Below, one piece after another: positions 45,931-55,168 of a stretch of DNA of 64,000 bases. Both the position numbers and the translations under genes were made by a program. Position 1 is the stretch's first letter. Every line of letters starts with the position of its first letter. A model generated the notes under the pieces. The model was not told the DNA's origin and did no database searches. It saw nothing but the letters and a program-made list of their open reading frames with translations. The DNA is taken from contig NZ_JOEY01000011.1 in assembly GCF_000718165.1 (NCBI RefSeq), forward strand, positions 144,818-208,817, written 5' to 3'. The DNA comes from Streptomyces fulvoviolaceus. GTDB taxonomy: Bacteria > Actinomycetota > Actinomycetes > Streptomycetales > Streptomycetaceae.

Positions 45931-46881
45931 ATGACGAAGCACGTTCTTGAGACTGCGGCTCAGGAGCTCGCGGACACGACGTCCGTCCCGCCGTTCCTGT
46001 ATGAGTTGGGTCCGGAAGGTGCCCGGAAGTTTCTGGACGAACTGCAGGCAGAGCCTGTGGAGAAGCCGGACGTGGAGGAGAAGTGGATCACGGTGCCCGC
46101 CGACGTGGGCGAGGTGGCGGTACGCATCGTGAGGCCCTCCGGTGGCCAAGGCACCTTGCCGGTCGTCCTCTACGTGCACGGCGGAGGCTGGGTCATAGGC
46201 AACGTCGGCACTCACGACCGTCTGGTGCGAGAGCTGGCCGTCGGGGCGAATGCCGCCGTCGTGTTCGTGGAGTACGACCGTTCGCCGGAGGCCAAGTACC
46301 CGGTCGCCGTCGAACAGGCCTATGCGACGGCACGGTGGATCACCGCGAGGGGCGCCGAGACGGGCCTGGACGCCTCCCGCCTGGCGGTGGCCGGCGACTC
46401 CGTCGGCGGCAACATGGCCGCGGCACTGACCCTCATGGCCAAGCGGCGCCGTGACGTGACCTTCGTGCACCAGTCGCTGTACTACCCCGTCACGGACGCG
46501 GGCCAGAACACCGAAAGCTACCGGGAGTTCGCCGACGGCCCCTACCTCACGGCGAAGGCCATGGCCTGGTTCTGGGACTGCTACACCACCGACCTGGCCC
46601 AGCGGGCGGAGATCACCGTCTCGCCGCTGCGGGCGAGCCTGAAGGAGCTGCAAGGGCTGCCGCCCGCGCTCGTCATCGTCGACGAGAACGACGTGCTGCG
46701 GGACGAGGGCGAGGCGTACGCCCGCAGGTTGACCCAGGCCGACGTTCCCACCACGAGTATCCGCATCAACGGTGCCCTGCACGACTTCATGATGCTGAAC
46801 CCTCTCCGGAGCACGCAGGCGGCGACCGCCGCGATGGAGCAGGCCATCCACACCCTGCGCACCGCCCTGCACAACAACTGA
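45931..46881 (+). CDS. Hormone-sensitive-lipase-family esterase
   Basis: 316 residues of the HSL family of alpha/beta hydrolases. The oxyanion motif is YVHGGGWVIG near residue 82, the nucleophile elbow GDSVGG near 157, an Asp in the VDENDV loop near 253, and the His in GALHDFM near 283. It probably hydrolyses short acyl esters in the cytoplasm. Start ATG follows AAGGAG, and it belongs to the ECF41-type promoter set. Confidence 0.88.
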   Translation: MTKHVLETAAQELADTTSVPPFLYELGPEGARKFLDELQAEPVEKPDVEEKWITVPADVGEVAVRIVRPSGGQGTLPVVLYVHGGGWVIGNVGTHDRLVRELAVGANAAVVFVEYDRSPEAKYPVAVEQAYATARWITARGAETGLDASRLAVAGDSVGGNMAAALTLMAKRRRDVTFVHQSLYYPVTDAGQNTESYREFADGPYLTAKAMAWFWDCYTTDLAQRAEITVSPLRASLKELQGLPPALVIVDENDVLRDEGEAYARRLTQADVPTTSIRINGALHDFMMLNPLRSTQAATAAMEQAIHTLRTALHNN

Positions 46882-46946
46882 GTTTCCGGCCGGTCCGGTC
46901 CGGCACGGCCGAGCACGGGGACTGCCGGGCATGCCGTCGGCGGCCG

Positions 46947-46977
46947 TGTCGCAGGGCGAGTGGGCCGCCCGGTCCCA
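46947..46977 (+). promoter_or_regulatory. Weak ECF41-like promoter (patatin operon)
   Basis: TGTCGCA (46947-46953), 17 bases, GGTCCCA (46971-46977). One mismatch and one extra spacer base relative to the other sites. It lies 50 bases before the patatin start, which is a plausible position, so I note it as a variant. Confidence 0.35.
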
Positions 46978-47026
46978 GTTGCGGAACCCATCCGATTCAC
47001 CGCCGTGGTGAGAAAGGTCGATCAGC

Positions 47027-48082
47027 ATGAGGATCACTCGTCGGGGACCAGCCTCATGGGCACGCTTCGGCTTCGGCGGCGACTCGGTGCGTGGTCGCGG
47101 CAGGCGTCGAACCATGACAGGCGACATGGGGCCGCGTCCCCTGTCATCGAGCCGGCCGCCCGGGGAGCCCACGTCGGCGGGCCTGCGCGCCCTTCCCCGT
47201 CCCGTGGCCGTGGTGGTGGGCGCCGGTGGCGTCCTCGGAGCGGCCCATGTCGGTGTCGGGTACGCGCTGGAGCAGCGCGGATTCGTCCCGGACATGATCG
47301 TAGGAACCTCGGTGGGCGCCCTCAACGGGGCCATCGCGGCCGCCCATCCCGAGAGGGCCGCGCCATGGCTGGACCACGTGTGGACCCAGTTGCGTCGTCG
47401 TGAGGTGTATTCGCTCGGCCACCTGTCCTCACGGGCCAGCATCTTCACCGATCGGGGCCTGCGTCGACTGATCGCCAGGGCCGGGCTGCCGTCGCGGATC
47501 GAACAGCTGGCGGTCCCGTTCACCGCGGTGGCCATGGATCTGGACACCGGTGCTCCGGTGCTGCTCGACTACGGAGACCTCGAGTCCGCGCTGCTGGCGA
47601 GCGCGGCCATTCCCGGGGTGCTGCCCCCGGTGGACCGTGGGGGCCGGACCCTCGTCGACGGCGGGGTGGTCGCCTACGTTCCGGTGCTGGCGGCCCAACA
47701 GGCCGGGGCGGCCAGTGTGGTGGTGGTGGCGACCGGGCCGGAGAGCTCGCCGTTGCGCCCCATCGATCCGCGCCGAAGTGCCGGTGTGATCGCCGCCAGG
47801 GCCGGGCTGCTGCTGTTGCGCCATCAGATCGAGCGCGACCTGCACGAGGTGTCCCAGCACATCCCGACCGTCGTGCTCCCCACCGGCATCGAGGCATGGC
47901 CCGCCCCGTGGGACTTCGGCCATTCCCAGCGGCTGATCAGCACCGCGTCCCACACGGCGGGGCGCTTTCTCGACGGGCTGCACATCAGTGGGCCGGGCCT
48001 GTACCGGGTCGACGGCCCTTCGGCGACATCCGCCGGTCCGGGCGAGCCATCAACTTGTTCGACAGTGGAGGCAGGCCTGTGA
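47027..48082 (+). CDS. Patatin-like phospholipase
   Basis: 351 residues with a disordered basic N-terminus (about 1-58), then the patatin core: glycine loop GAGGVLGAAHVG, nucleophile Ser in GTSVGAL and catalytic Asp in VDGGVV. It cleaves acyl chains from phospholipids or other lipids. The stop overlaps the glycosyltransferase start by 4 bases (GTGA). The start is uncertain; ATG at 47114 would remove most of the disordered tail. Confidence 0.85.
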   Translation: MRITRRGPASWARFGFGGDSVRGRGRRRTMTGDMGPRPLSSSRPPGEPTSAGLRALPRPVAVVVGAGGVLGAAHVGVGYALEQRGFVPDMIVGTSVGALNGAIAAAHPERAAPWLDHVWTQLRRREVYSLGHLSSRASIFTDRGLRRLIARAGLPSRIEQLAVPFTAVAMDLDTGAPVLLDYGDLESALLASAAIPGVLPPVDRGGRTLVDGGVVAYVPVLAAQQAGAASVVVVATGPESSPLRPIDPRRSAGVIAARAGLLLLRHQIERDLHEVSQHIPTVVLPTGIEAWPAPWDFGHSQRLISTASHTAGRFLDGLHISGPGLYRVDGPSATSAGPGEPSTCSTVEAGL

Positions 48083-49302
48083 GTACCATCGCGTTCCTCA
48101 ACATCGGCATGCACGGGCATGTCAACCCGACGCTGCCGGTCGTGGCCGAGCTCGTCCGGCGCGGCCACGACGTCACCTACCACACCACGCCCGAGTTCCG
48201 TGAGGAGATCGAGGCCGCCGGTGCGACGGTGCGCCTCTACCCCGGGGGCGGCCAGCCGTTCCCCGATCCGCCGACGCCGCTCACGTGGATGGAGGCGCTC
48301 GCCGGCACTGCGGTCCGCTGGCTGCCCGCTGTGCTCGCAGACCTCCGCCGCGACCGACCCGACCTGATCGTCCACGACAGTGCCTGTCTGTGGGGCGCCG
48401 TCGCCGCCCGCGAACTCGCGGTTCCCGCGGCCGCGTCGTTCACCACGTTCGCCTTCAACCGGCATGTCCACAGCCCCACCCGCGGCTCGTGGGATCTGTT
48501 GGCCGCGGCGAGGGCTCGGCCCCGCAGCCTCCAGGGCTACCTGTGGTCCCGTCGGGAGCTGCGCCGACGCTTCGCCACGGGTGGGCTGCCACTGCTCGAC
48601 GTGGCGAACATCCGCCAGCCGCTCAATCTGGTCTACACCTCGCGGGAGTTCCAGCCTGCCGTCGAGGACTTCGACCGGTCCTACCGTTTCGTCGGCCCCA
48701 GCATCGGCGCCCGCCCGGTCGACCCGTCGTTTCCGCTCGACCGGCTCCAGGACCCGGTGTCGTACGCCTCGCTGGGCACGGTGTTCAACGCCGATCCGGA
48801 GCTGCTGCGGAGTTTCGCCACCGCGCTCGCCCCGCTGGGCGGCACTGTGATCGTCTCCACCGGGCAGACCGATCCCGATGCGCTGGGGCCGCTGCCGGCC
48901 AACGTCCTCGCCCGCCGCTTCGTGCCGCAACCGGAGGTACTGGCCCGCGCGGCGCTGTTCGTCACCCATGGCGGGATGAACAGCGTCAACGAGGCCATGT
49001 ACGCCGGGGTTCCGCTGTTGGTGGTCCCGCAGGGCGCCGATCAGCCGATGGTGGCCCGTCGCGTCGTAGAGCTCGGCGCCGGCCTGTCGATCCGTACCCA
49101 GGACGTCGCCAAGGGCTCCGTGCGTGCCCTCGCCCGGCGCCTGCTCCACGAACCCGGGTTCGTGGAAGCCGCGACCACCCTGAAGGCCGCCCAGCACAAG
49201 GCGGGTGGATACCGGCGGGCCGCCGACGAACTCGAGCGGTACCTGCTGGAGGCCGGTCCGGTCCGGCAGTCGGTTCCGGTCGATCCGTCACAGCGAGGCT
49301 GA
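48079..49302 (+). CDS. MGT/GT1-family glycosyltransferase
   Basis: 407 residues of the macrolide-type GT-B transferases. The N-domain begins STIAFLNIGMHGHVNPTLPV, and the nucleotide-sugar site is FVTHGGMNSVNEAMYAGVP near residue 294. It transfers a sugar from a nucleotide donor to a small hydrophobic acceptor such as a lipid, carotenoid or polyketide. Coupled with the patatin and two membrane or hydrolase genes downstream, so a glycolipid role is likely (inference). Confidence 0.9.
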   Translation: MSTIAFLNIGMHGHVNPTLPVVAELVRRGHDVTYHTTPEFREEIEAAGATVRLYPGGGQPFPDPPTPLTWMEALAGTAVRWLPAVLADLRRDRPDLIVHDSACLWGAVAARELAVPAAASFTTFAFNRHVHSPTRGSWDLLAAARARPRSLQGYLWSRRELRRRFATGGLPLLDVANIRQPLNLVYTSREFQPAVEDFDRSYRFVGPSIGARPVDPSFPLDRLQDPVSYASLGTVFNADPELLRSFATALAPLGGTVIVSTGQTDPDALGPLPANVLARRFVPQPEVLARAALFVTHGGMNSVNEAMYAGVPLLVVPQGADQPMVARRVVELGAGLSIRTQDVAKGSVRALARRLLHEPGFVEAATTLKAAQHKAGGYRRAADELERYLLEAGPVRQSVPVDPSQRG

Positions 49303-49305
49303 GTG

Positions 49306-49791
49306 ATGTCCCCTGTCGTCGTCCTGCTGCTGTTCGCCGGGCTGTCGGAGGCCGCCGGGCGCGTCCTGCCTCTGGTATCGCGTCGGCCCGGTATGCCGCG
49401 GACTCTTGTGGCCGGGCTGCTGGTGGCCGCCGGCCTCGTCGAGGGTGCCGTGTTCGCGTTGTGGCCGCTGACCGCGTGGACCCTGGCCGAACTGGTGCTG
49501 TCCGCCCCGCCACCAGGTACCGGGTTGGTGTGGACGCCGGGCCTGGTGGCCCCGCTGGTGCTCTCCGCCGTCCTTGCGTTCCCGTTGCTCGGGCCCCTGC
49601 TCCACCTGGTGCTCTTCGTGGGGGTCGGGGCCGGTCTGGCCGGTCCGCTGGCAGCGGCGACCGGGTTCGGCTGGTGGGGAGCGGCCGGTTGCGTGGCCGT
49701 GGCGGGGGCCGGTCTCGGTCTCGCTGTGGAGGCCGTTCGGCGTGTGGTCGTGAGGGTGAGTGCGACCCGGCCACCGGAGGCGATCGTATGA
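49306..49791 (+). CDS. Small integral membrane protein
   Basis: 161 residues with four likely membrane helices (about 2-12, 33-60, 77-105, 112-140) and a short basic C-terminus. Not recognised. The third gene of the patatin/glycosyltransferase unit; the ATG is 3 bases past the previous stop and its own stop overlaps the next start by 4 bases (ATGA). Confidence 0.75.
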   Translation: MSPVVVLLLFAGLSEAAGRVLPLVSRRPGMPRTLVAGLLVAAGLVEGAVFALWPLTAWTLAELVLSAPPPGTGLVWTPGLVAPLVLSAVLAFPLLGPLLHLVLFVGVGAGLAGPLAAATGFGWWGAAGCVAVAGAGLGLAVEAVRRVVVRVSATRPPEAIV

Positions 49792-50756
49792 ACGATTTCC
49801 TGCTCTGGGCCTGCCTGCTCGGACCTGCTCTGATCGCCGAAGCTCTCCTGGCCCGCTACGAGGTGCTCGCCTACAGCGCCGGCTGGCGGGCCCCTGTCAC
49901 CGAACTCCCGGAGGGCGTGCCCTACGCCCGGGGTGCTGCCCCTGACAGTCCCCCGGACGCCTACCTCGTCTACCTGGACGGCATCGGGAAACGCCGTGTC
50001 CGCGACACCCGGGACGGCGGCCAGCTGGTCAAGGCCGTGCTCGCCGGAGCGCCGGAGCTACGGGTGCTGGGTCAGGTGCAGCCCTACTCGCCGCTGGCCG
50101 ACCCGCTCGCCGACCGGCCCGTGTGGGCGTGGCTGCGCCGCCGTATCGGGCTGCTGCTGTTCCTGCACAACGTCATGCAGGTCTTCGTCGCCGCCGACCA
50201 CCGGTACCGCCCCCTGTACAACCGGGCCGTCGGTTCCCAGATCGCCACGCAGCTCCGGCTCGCCGGCTACCAGCCGGACAGCGGCATCCCCGTGGTGCTG
50301 CTCGGCTACAGCGGTGGGGCCCAGGTCGCCACCGGCGCGGTCGACGAACTGCACACCCGGCTACGCTGCCCGGTCACGGTGATCATGCTCGGAGGGTTCC
50401 ACAACGGCGCCAACGACCTCACCCACGCCGAGCACGTGCATCAACTCACCAGCGCGAGCGACCGGATCGAGCGGGTCGGCACCTGGATCTTCCCGCAGCG
50501 TTGGCGCCTGTTCCGCCACAGCGGATGGAACCGAGCCGGGCGCGCCGGGAAGATCACCGTGCATCGGCTCGACCCGGCCACCCACCTCGGGCCGCGCAGC
50601 TACATCAGCCCGGAGGGCCGACTGCCCGATGGCCGCAGCTACCTCGACCACACCACCGACACCGTGATCGCGCTCATCCGTGCCCGCCACGGCGCGACCG
50701 CGGCGACGGACGAACCGTTGCGCGGCGATGCCGGGCGACCATCGTCCGCAGGGTGA
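49788..50756 (+). CDS. Membrane-anchored alpha/beta-hydrolase-like protein
   Basis: 322 residues with an N-terminal helix (about 3-23) and a soluble domain carrying a nucleophile-elbow sequence LLGYSGGAQVA near residue 167 and a C-terminal His-Asp region (DHTTDTV). The family is not one I can name. It ends the four-gene lipid/sugar unit. Confidence 0.65.
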   Translation: MNDFLLWACLLGPALIAEALLARYEVLAYSAGWRAPVTELPEGVPYARGAAPDSPPDAYLVYLDGIGKRRVRDTRDGGQLVKAVLAGAPELRVLGQVQPYSPLADPLADRPVWAWLRRRIGLLLFLHNVMQVFVAADHRYRPLYNRAVGSQIATQLRLAGYQPDSGIPVVLLGYSGGAQVATGAVDELHTRLRCPVTVIMLGGFHNGANDLTHAEHVHQLTSASDRIERVGTWIFPQRWRLFRHSGWNRAGRAGKITVHRLDPATHLGPRSYISPEGRLPDGRSYLDHTTDTVIALIRARHGATAATDEPLRGDAGRPSSAG

Positions 50757-50858
50757 AGACGCGACCTCCTCCGTCCGGACAACGTCGACGAAGTCGATCA
50801 GAGAGCTGACTTCCCAAGCGCGGACCCAGCCGAGGCTGTGGTGCCGCAGGCGTTCGCG

Positions 50859-50883
50859 TCGGCCGGTCCGAGCGACCGGCCGA
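50859..50883 (+). terminator. Perfect hairpin downstream of the lipid/sugar operon
   Basis: A 10-base perfect stem (TCGGCCGGTC 50859-50868, GACCGGCCGA 50874-50883) with a 5-base loop, about 100 bases past the operon end. The remaining bases of the 50,757-51,120 gap show nothing I can name. Confidence 0.5.
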
Positions 50884-51120
50884 CCGCGGCCATCGGCGTT
50901 GAGCGTGGCGTTGGCAAAGTTGCCCCGCCACTCAGAATCGCTCCGCCGCGCGTGACGACTGATGTCGCGAACATCAAGTCCCGCTCTGTTCCGGCAACTT
51001 CATCCAGAGTCGAACCGCTCCGACAATCGGAGCGTGTATTTGCTGTTGTAAAGTGCGCGAGCGCGGCGATCTGGAGGCGTATTACCATACCGGCCGGAGT
51101 ATCTTGACAGGGGAGCTGCC

Positions 51121-53892
51121 ATGGCCAGGAGCGGTTCACGAGCCGGGCTCCTCGGGCGGCGAAGCGAGTGCCGGGTCCTCGACGACCTGTTGGCAGGCGT
51201 CAGGGCCGGGCGTAGCGGGGTCCTGGTCCTGCGTGGTGAGGCGGGGATCGGGAAGACCGAGCTCTTGAGATACCTCCTGGAGCGTGCCGTCGGATGCCGC
51301 ACGGTCAGGGCCGCCGGGGTCCAGTCCGAGATGGAGCTCTCCTACGCCGGTCTGCATCAGCTCTGCGCTCCTCTGCTGGCCGGCCTCGACGAGCTGCCCG
51401 AGCCTCAACGCGACGCGCTCGGCACGGCGTTCGGGCTGCGCGCCGGCGACGCACCGGACCGCTTCCTCGTCGGCCTGGCCACTCTGAGCCTGCTCGCGGA
51501 CGCCGGAGGGGACCAGCCGCTGGTCTGCCTCGTCGACGACGCCCAGTGGCTGGATCGCGCGTCCGCACTGACCCTGGCGTTCGTCGCTCGCCGGCTGCTC
51601 GCGGAATCGGTCGTGCTCGTCTTCGCCGTCCGCGAGCCCAGCGCCGGCGAGGCACTCGGCGGTCTCCCCGAGCTGCCCGTGACGGGGCTGACCGAGCGCG
51701 ACTCCCGAACACTCCTGGACTCGGTCGTCACCGGGCCCCTCGACCAGCGGGTGCGCGACCGCATAGTCGCCGAGGCGCGCGGCAACCCGCTGGCCCTTCT
51801 CGAGCTGCCGCGCGGGTTGACCGCGGCGGAGATGGCCGGCGGCTTCGGGCGTCCGGACGCGTGGCCGTTGTCGAGCCAGATCGAGCAGGGATTCCTCCGC
51901 CGCGTCCAGTCGCTTCCGGCCGCGACGCAACGTCTGCTGTTCACCGCGGCCGCCGAGCCGGTCGGCGACGCGACGCTGTTGAGACGTGCGGCCGAGCGGC
52001 TGGGGATCGACGTCGACGCCGCCGCGTCGCACACCGACGCGGCGGATCTGATCACGCTCGGCACCAGTGTGCGGTTCCGGCACCCGCTGGTGCGCTCGGC
52101 GGCCTATCGCGCGGCGGGCCCGACCGACCGGCGCGAGGTGCACAAGGCGCTGGCCGAAGCGACCGATGCTCAACTCGACCCCGATCGCCGGGCCTGGCAC
52201 CTGGCCGCCGCGGCCTCGGAACCCGACGAGACGGTTGCCGCCGAACTGGAGCGCTCCGCGAGCCGGGCGCAGGCGCGCGGCGGCATCGCGGCGGCGGCCG
52301 CGTTCCTCCAGCGCGCGGCCGCGCTGACGCAGGACCCGGCCCGACGTGCCGAGCGCGCGGTGGACGCCGCACAGGCGAAGCTGCACGCCGGGGCGTTCGA
52401 GCCGGCGGCCGCGCTTCTCGCCACGGCGGAGGCCGGACCTCTCGACGAGCTCGGGCGCGCGCGGATCGATGTGCTCCATGCCCAGATCGCGTTCGCCCAG
52501 AACCGCGGCAGCGAGGCCACTCCGCTGCTGCTCGCCGCCGCTCGTCGGTTCGGGCGGCTCGACGCCGCGCTCGCCCGTAGGACCTACTTGGACGCCGTCG
52601 CGGCGGCGATATTCGCCGGCCGCCTGGCGCGCGGCCCGGGCCTGCGGGAGGTGGGCGAGGCCTCCCGCGGCGCGCCACCGCCGCAGCAGCCGGCACGGGT
52701 GCCCGACATGCTGCTGGATGCCCTTGCCGTGCGCCTCACCGACGGTTACCCGGCTTCGGCGCCGCTGATGGGGCGAGTCCTCGAAGCGGTTTGCGACGAG
52801 GAGATCCCCCACCAGGAGGCGCTGCGCTGGCTCTGGCTCGCAGCGGTCCTCGCCGCGGATCTCTGGGACGACGAGCGTGCGCACGTGGTCGCGACCCGGT
52901 ACGTGACGATCACCCGCGAGGCCGGCGCGCTCAGCGCGCTCCCCGAGGCACTCGACAACCGCGCGAACATGCACCTCCTCGCCGGGGAGCTGACGGCAGC
53001 CGCGTCGCTGGTCGAGGAGGCCGCAACGGTGTGTGCGGCGATCGGGTCCAGCCGGGCGCGCGTGGTGACGCTCGGCCTGGCCGCCTGGCGTGGTCGCGAG
53101 CGCGAGGCCCGCACGCTGATCGACGCGATCATGAGCGAGGCCGTGCCCCTTGGCCAGGGGGCTGCCGTCACCACCACACACTGGTACCACGCGGTGCTCT
53201 GCAACGGCCTCGGCCAGTACGCGGACGCGCTGGCGGCGGCGCAGGAGGCGGCCGCCTACCCGCAGGAGTTCGCCGCGCCGCAATGGGGCTTGGTCGAGCT
53301 GGTCGAGGCGGCCGCACGCAGCGGCGAACCAGAGGTCGCGGCCGACGCGCTCGCGAAGCTCTCCGAGACGACACGAGCCAGCGGCACGGACTGGGCACTC
53401 GGTGTGGAAGCGCGCTCACGGGCGCTCCTGAGCGAGGGCGACGCCGCGGAGCACCTCTATCGTGAGGCGATCGAGCGGCTCGCCCGGACCCGGGTCCGCG
53501 TGGAGCTGGCCCGCGCACAGCTCCTGTACGGCGAGTGGTTGCGCCGCGAGAACCGCCGAGTCGACGCCCGTGCCCAACTGGGCGTCGCACATGACATGTT
53601 CAGCCGGATCGGGGCCGAGGGATTCGCCGAACGCGCGCGAAGCGAGCTGCAGGCCACGGGAGCGAAGGTGCGCAACCATGTCGTCGCGGCGCCTACGGCC
53701 CTGACCGCCCAGGAGGCGCAGATCGCTCGTCTGGCCGGCGAGGGGCTCACCAACTCCGAGATCGGCGTCCAGTTGTTCATCAGCCGGCACACGGTCGAGT
53801 GGCACCTCCGCAAGGTGTTCTCGAAGCTCGGCATCTCCTCCCGCAGGGAGATCCGCGCCATGGGGCTCGAAGGCGAGGCGACGCCGGCCTGA
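51121..53892 (+). CDS. Large ATP-binding LuxR (LAL) transcription activator
   Basis: 923 residues. N-terminal STAND-type NTPase with Walker A GEAGIGKT (residue 41) and Walker B LVCLVDDAQWLD; a long tetratricopeptide-like helical middle (about 330-840); C-terminal LuxR HTH (about 860-915, LTAQEAQIARLAGEGLTNSEIG). Such LAL proteins activate antibiotic and sugar genes. It starts after GGGGAGCTGCC. It lies alone, adjacent to the lipid/sugar unit, which it might control. Confidence 0.9.
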   Translation: MARSGSRAGLLGRRSECRVLDDLLAGVRAGRSGVLVLRGEAGIGKTELLRYLLERAVGCRTVRAAGVQSEMELSYAGLHQLCAPLLAGLDELPEPQRDALGTAFGLRAGDAPDRFLVGLATLSLLADAGGDQPLVCLVDDAQWLDRASALTLAFVARRLLAESVVLVFAVREPSAGEALGGLPELPVTGLTERDSRTLLDSVVTGPLDQRVRDRIVAEARGNPLALLELPRGLTAAEMAGGFGRPDAWPLSSQIEQGFLRRVQSLPAATQRLLFTAAAEPVGDATLLRRAAERLGIDVDAAASHTDAADLITLGTSVRFRHPLVRSAAYRAAGPTDRREVHKALAEATDAQLDPDRRAWHLAAAASEPDETVAAELERSASRAQARGGIAAAAAFLQRAAALTQDPARRAERAVDAAQAKLHAGAFEPAAALLATAEAGPLDELGRARIDVLHAQIAFAQNRGSEATPLLLAAARRFGRLDAALARRTYLDAVAAAIFAGRLARGPGLREVGEASRGAPPPQQPARVPDMLLDALAVRLTDGYPASAPLMGRVLEAVCDEEIPHQEALRWLWLAAVLAADLWDDERAHVVATRYVTITREAGALSALPEALDNRANMHLLAGELTAAASLVEEAATVCAAIGSSRARVVTLGLAAWRGREREARTLIDAIMSEAVPLGQGAAVTTTHWYHAVLCNGLGQYADALAAAQEAAAYPQEFAAPQWGLVELVEAAARSGEPEVAADALAKLSETTRASGTDWALGVEARSRALLSEGDAAEHLYREAIERLARTRVRVELARAQLLYGEWLRRENRRVDARAQLGVAHDMFSRIGAEGFAERARSELQATGAKVRNHVVAAPTALTAQEAQIARLAGEGLTNSEIGVQLFISRHTVEWHLRKVFSKLGISSRREIRAMGLEGEATPA

Positions 53893-53975
53893 GGGCCGGT
53901 GGGGCGGATCATGGCGCGGACGCGGGGTCCGGCACGCCGATCCGCCGCGTTGCAGCTCGACGCACCAGACCGCGC

Positions 53976-54974
53976 TCACCGGCGCTGATCGGGCGCCGCT
54001 GCCTTCCTGCGGCCTGATCCGCCGGACAGGCCCTGGTCCGCGACCGCATCCGGGTGCGGGGTCCGGAAGCCGGCGGCACGGTCGGTGTCGAGTCCGGTGA
54101 CCAGGCCGCGCAGGACGGGGCCGTACTCCGGGTGGGAGAGGGCGAACGCCATCTGGGCGACCAGGTAGTCGGCCGGATTGCCGGTGTCGTACCAGCGGCC
54201 CTGGATGACCTGCCCGTACACCGCGCGGGTGGCGGCGTAGGCGTTGATGGCGTCGGTCAGGTAGACCTCACCGGTCCTGTGCTCGTACCAGCGGCGGGTC
54301 TGCTCGCGCAGTTCGTCGATGATGCCGGGGGTGGCGACGTAGCCGCCGATGGCCGCGTACGACGACGGGGCGGCAGCGGGCTCGGGCTTCTCGACCAGGC
54401 CGGTGATGCGCAGTTGACCGTCCCCGAGGTCTTCCTTGACGAGGGGCACGCCGTAGCGCTGGGAGTGGGTGGGGTCCATCGGCATGAGAGCCAGCACCGG
54501 GCAGCCGGTCTGCTCGTACGCGCGGACCAGTTGCTGGGCGCGGGGGACCTCGGCCACGAAGACGTCGTCGGGCCACAGCACCAGCACCGGCTCGTCGCCG
54601 AAGGCGCGGGCGGCGTTCAGTACCGGGGTGCCGTTGCCGTACGGGCCGTACTGGTCGACGTAGGTGATGTGGCCCCGACGGGCCAGCTCCGCGACCTCCT
54701 CCACCACGTCGGCGTAGACAGACTTGCCGTCTTCGCGGAGCTGTCCGACGAGGACGGGGTTGGGGCGGAAGTGGTCCTGGATGAGGCTCTTGCCGCCGGA
54801 GACGACGATGGTGATGTCGGTGATGCCGGAGTCCACCAGTTCGCGCACGGTGTGCTCGATGACCGGCTTGTCGCCGACCGGGAGCATCTCCTTCGGTGTC
54901 GCCTTCGTCAGCGGCAGCAGACGGGAGCCGAGTCCGGCGGCGGGGATCACGGCCCTGCGGATCGTCGGGGACAT
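53976..54974 (-). CDS. galU: UTP-glucose-1-phosphate uridylyltransferase
   Basis: 332 residues of GalU, which makes UDP-glucose from UTP and glucose-1-phosphate. Motifs: VIPAAGLGSRLLPLTKATPKE at the start (nucleotide binding), LVLWPDDVF, GLVEKP and the sugar-phosphate site TGEVYLTDAI. The C-terminal tail after residue 300 is basic and atypical. ATG 54974 is preferred over the adjacent GTG at 54977. It is the last gene of the SDR-YceI-57aa-GalU run and supplies UDP-sugar for glycosylation. Confidence 0.92.
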   Translation of the reverse strand: MSPTIRRAVIPAAGLGSRLLPLTKATPKEMLPVGDKPVIEHTVRELVDSGITDITIVVSGGKSLIQDHFRPNPVLVGQLREDGKSVYADVVEEVAELARRGHITYVDQYGPYGNGTPVLNAARAFGDEPVLVLWPDDVFVAEVPRAQQLVRAYEQTGCPVLALMPMDPTHSQRYGVPLVKEDLGDGQLRITGLVEKPEPAAAPSSYAAIGGYVATPGIIDELREQTRRWYEHRTGEVYLTDAINAYAATRAVYGQVIQGRWYDTGNPADYLVAQMAFALSHPEYGPVLRGLVTGLDTDRAAGFRTPHPDAVADQGLSGGSGRRKAAAPDQRR

Positions 54975-54994
54975 CACGTCTCTCTCACGAGGTT

Positions 54995-55168
54995 CTACCC
55001 CTGCCCGGGGAGCCGGCGCAGAGCGTCGGAGATCGCTTCCATCCGCTCGTCGAGGTCCACGATCTCGCGGCGCAGCTCGTTGACGCGGGTCCTGAGCACC
55101 GTGGCCTCGGCGGCCAGCGACACGACTGTGGCCGCCATGTCGCCCCGGTTCTCGGTGGCTCGGGTCAT
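54995..55168 (-). CDS. 57-residue coiled-coil protein
   Basis: Small gene whose ATG overlaps the YceI stop (ATGA, 55165-55168) and which ends 20 bases before galU. The peptide begins MTRATENRGDMAATVVSL and is mostly a heptad-patterned helix (LRTRVNELRREIVDLDERME). Its function is unknown. The tight coupling supports it as a real gene; no motif identifies it. Confidence 0.7.
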   Translation of the reverse strand: MTRATENRGDMAATVVSLAAEATVLRTRVNELRREIVDLDERMEAISDALRRLPGQG

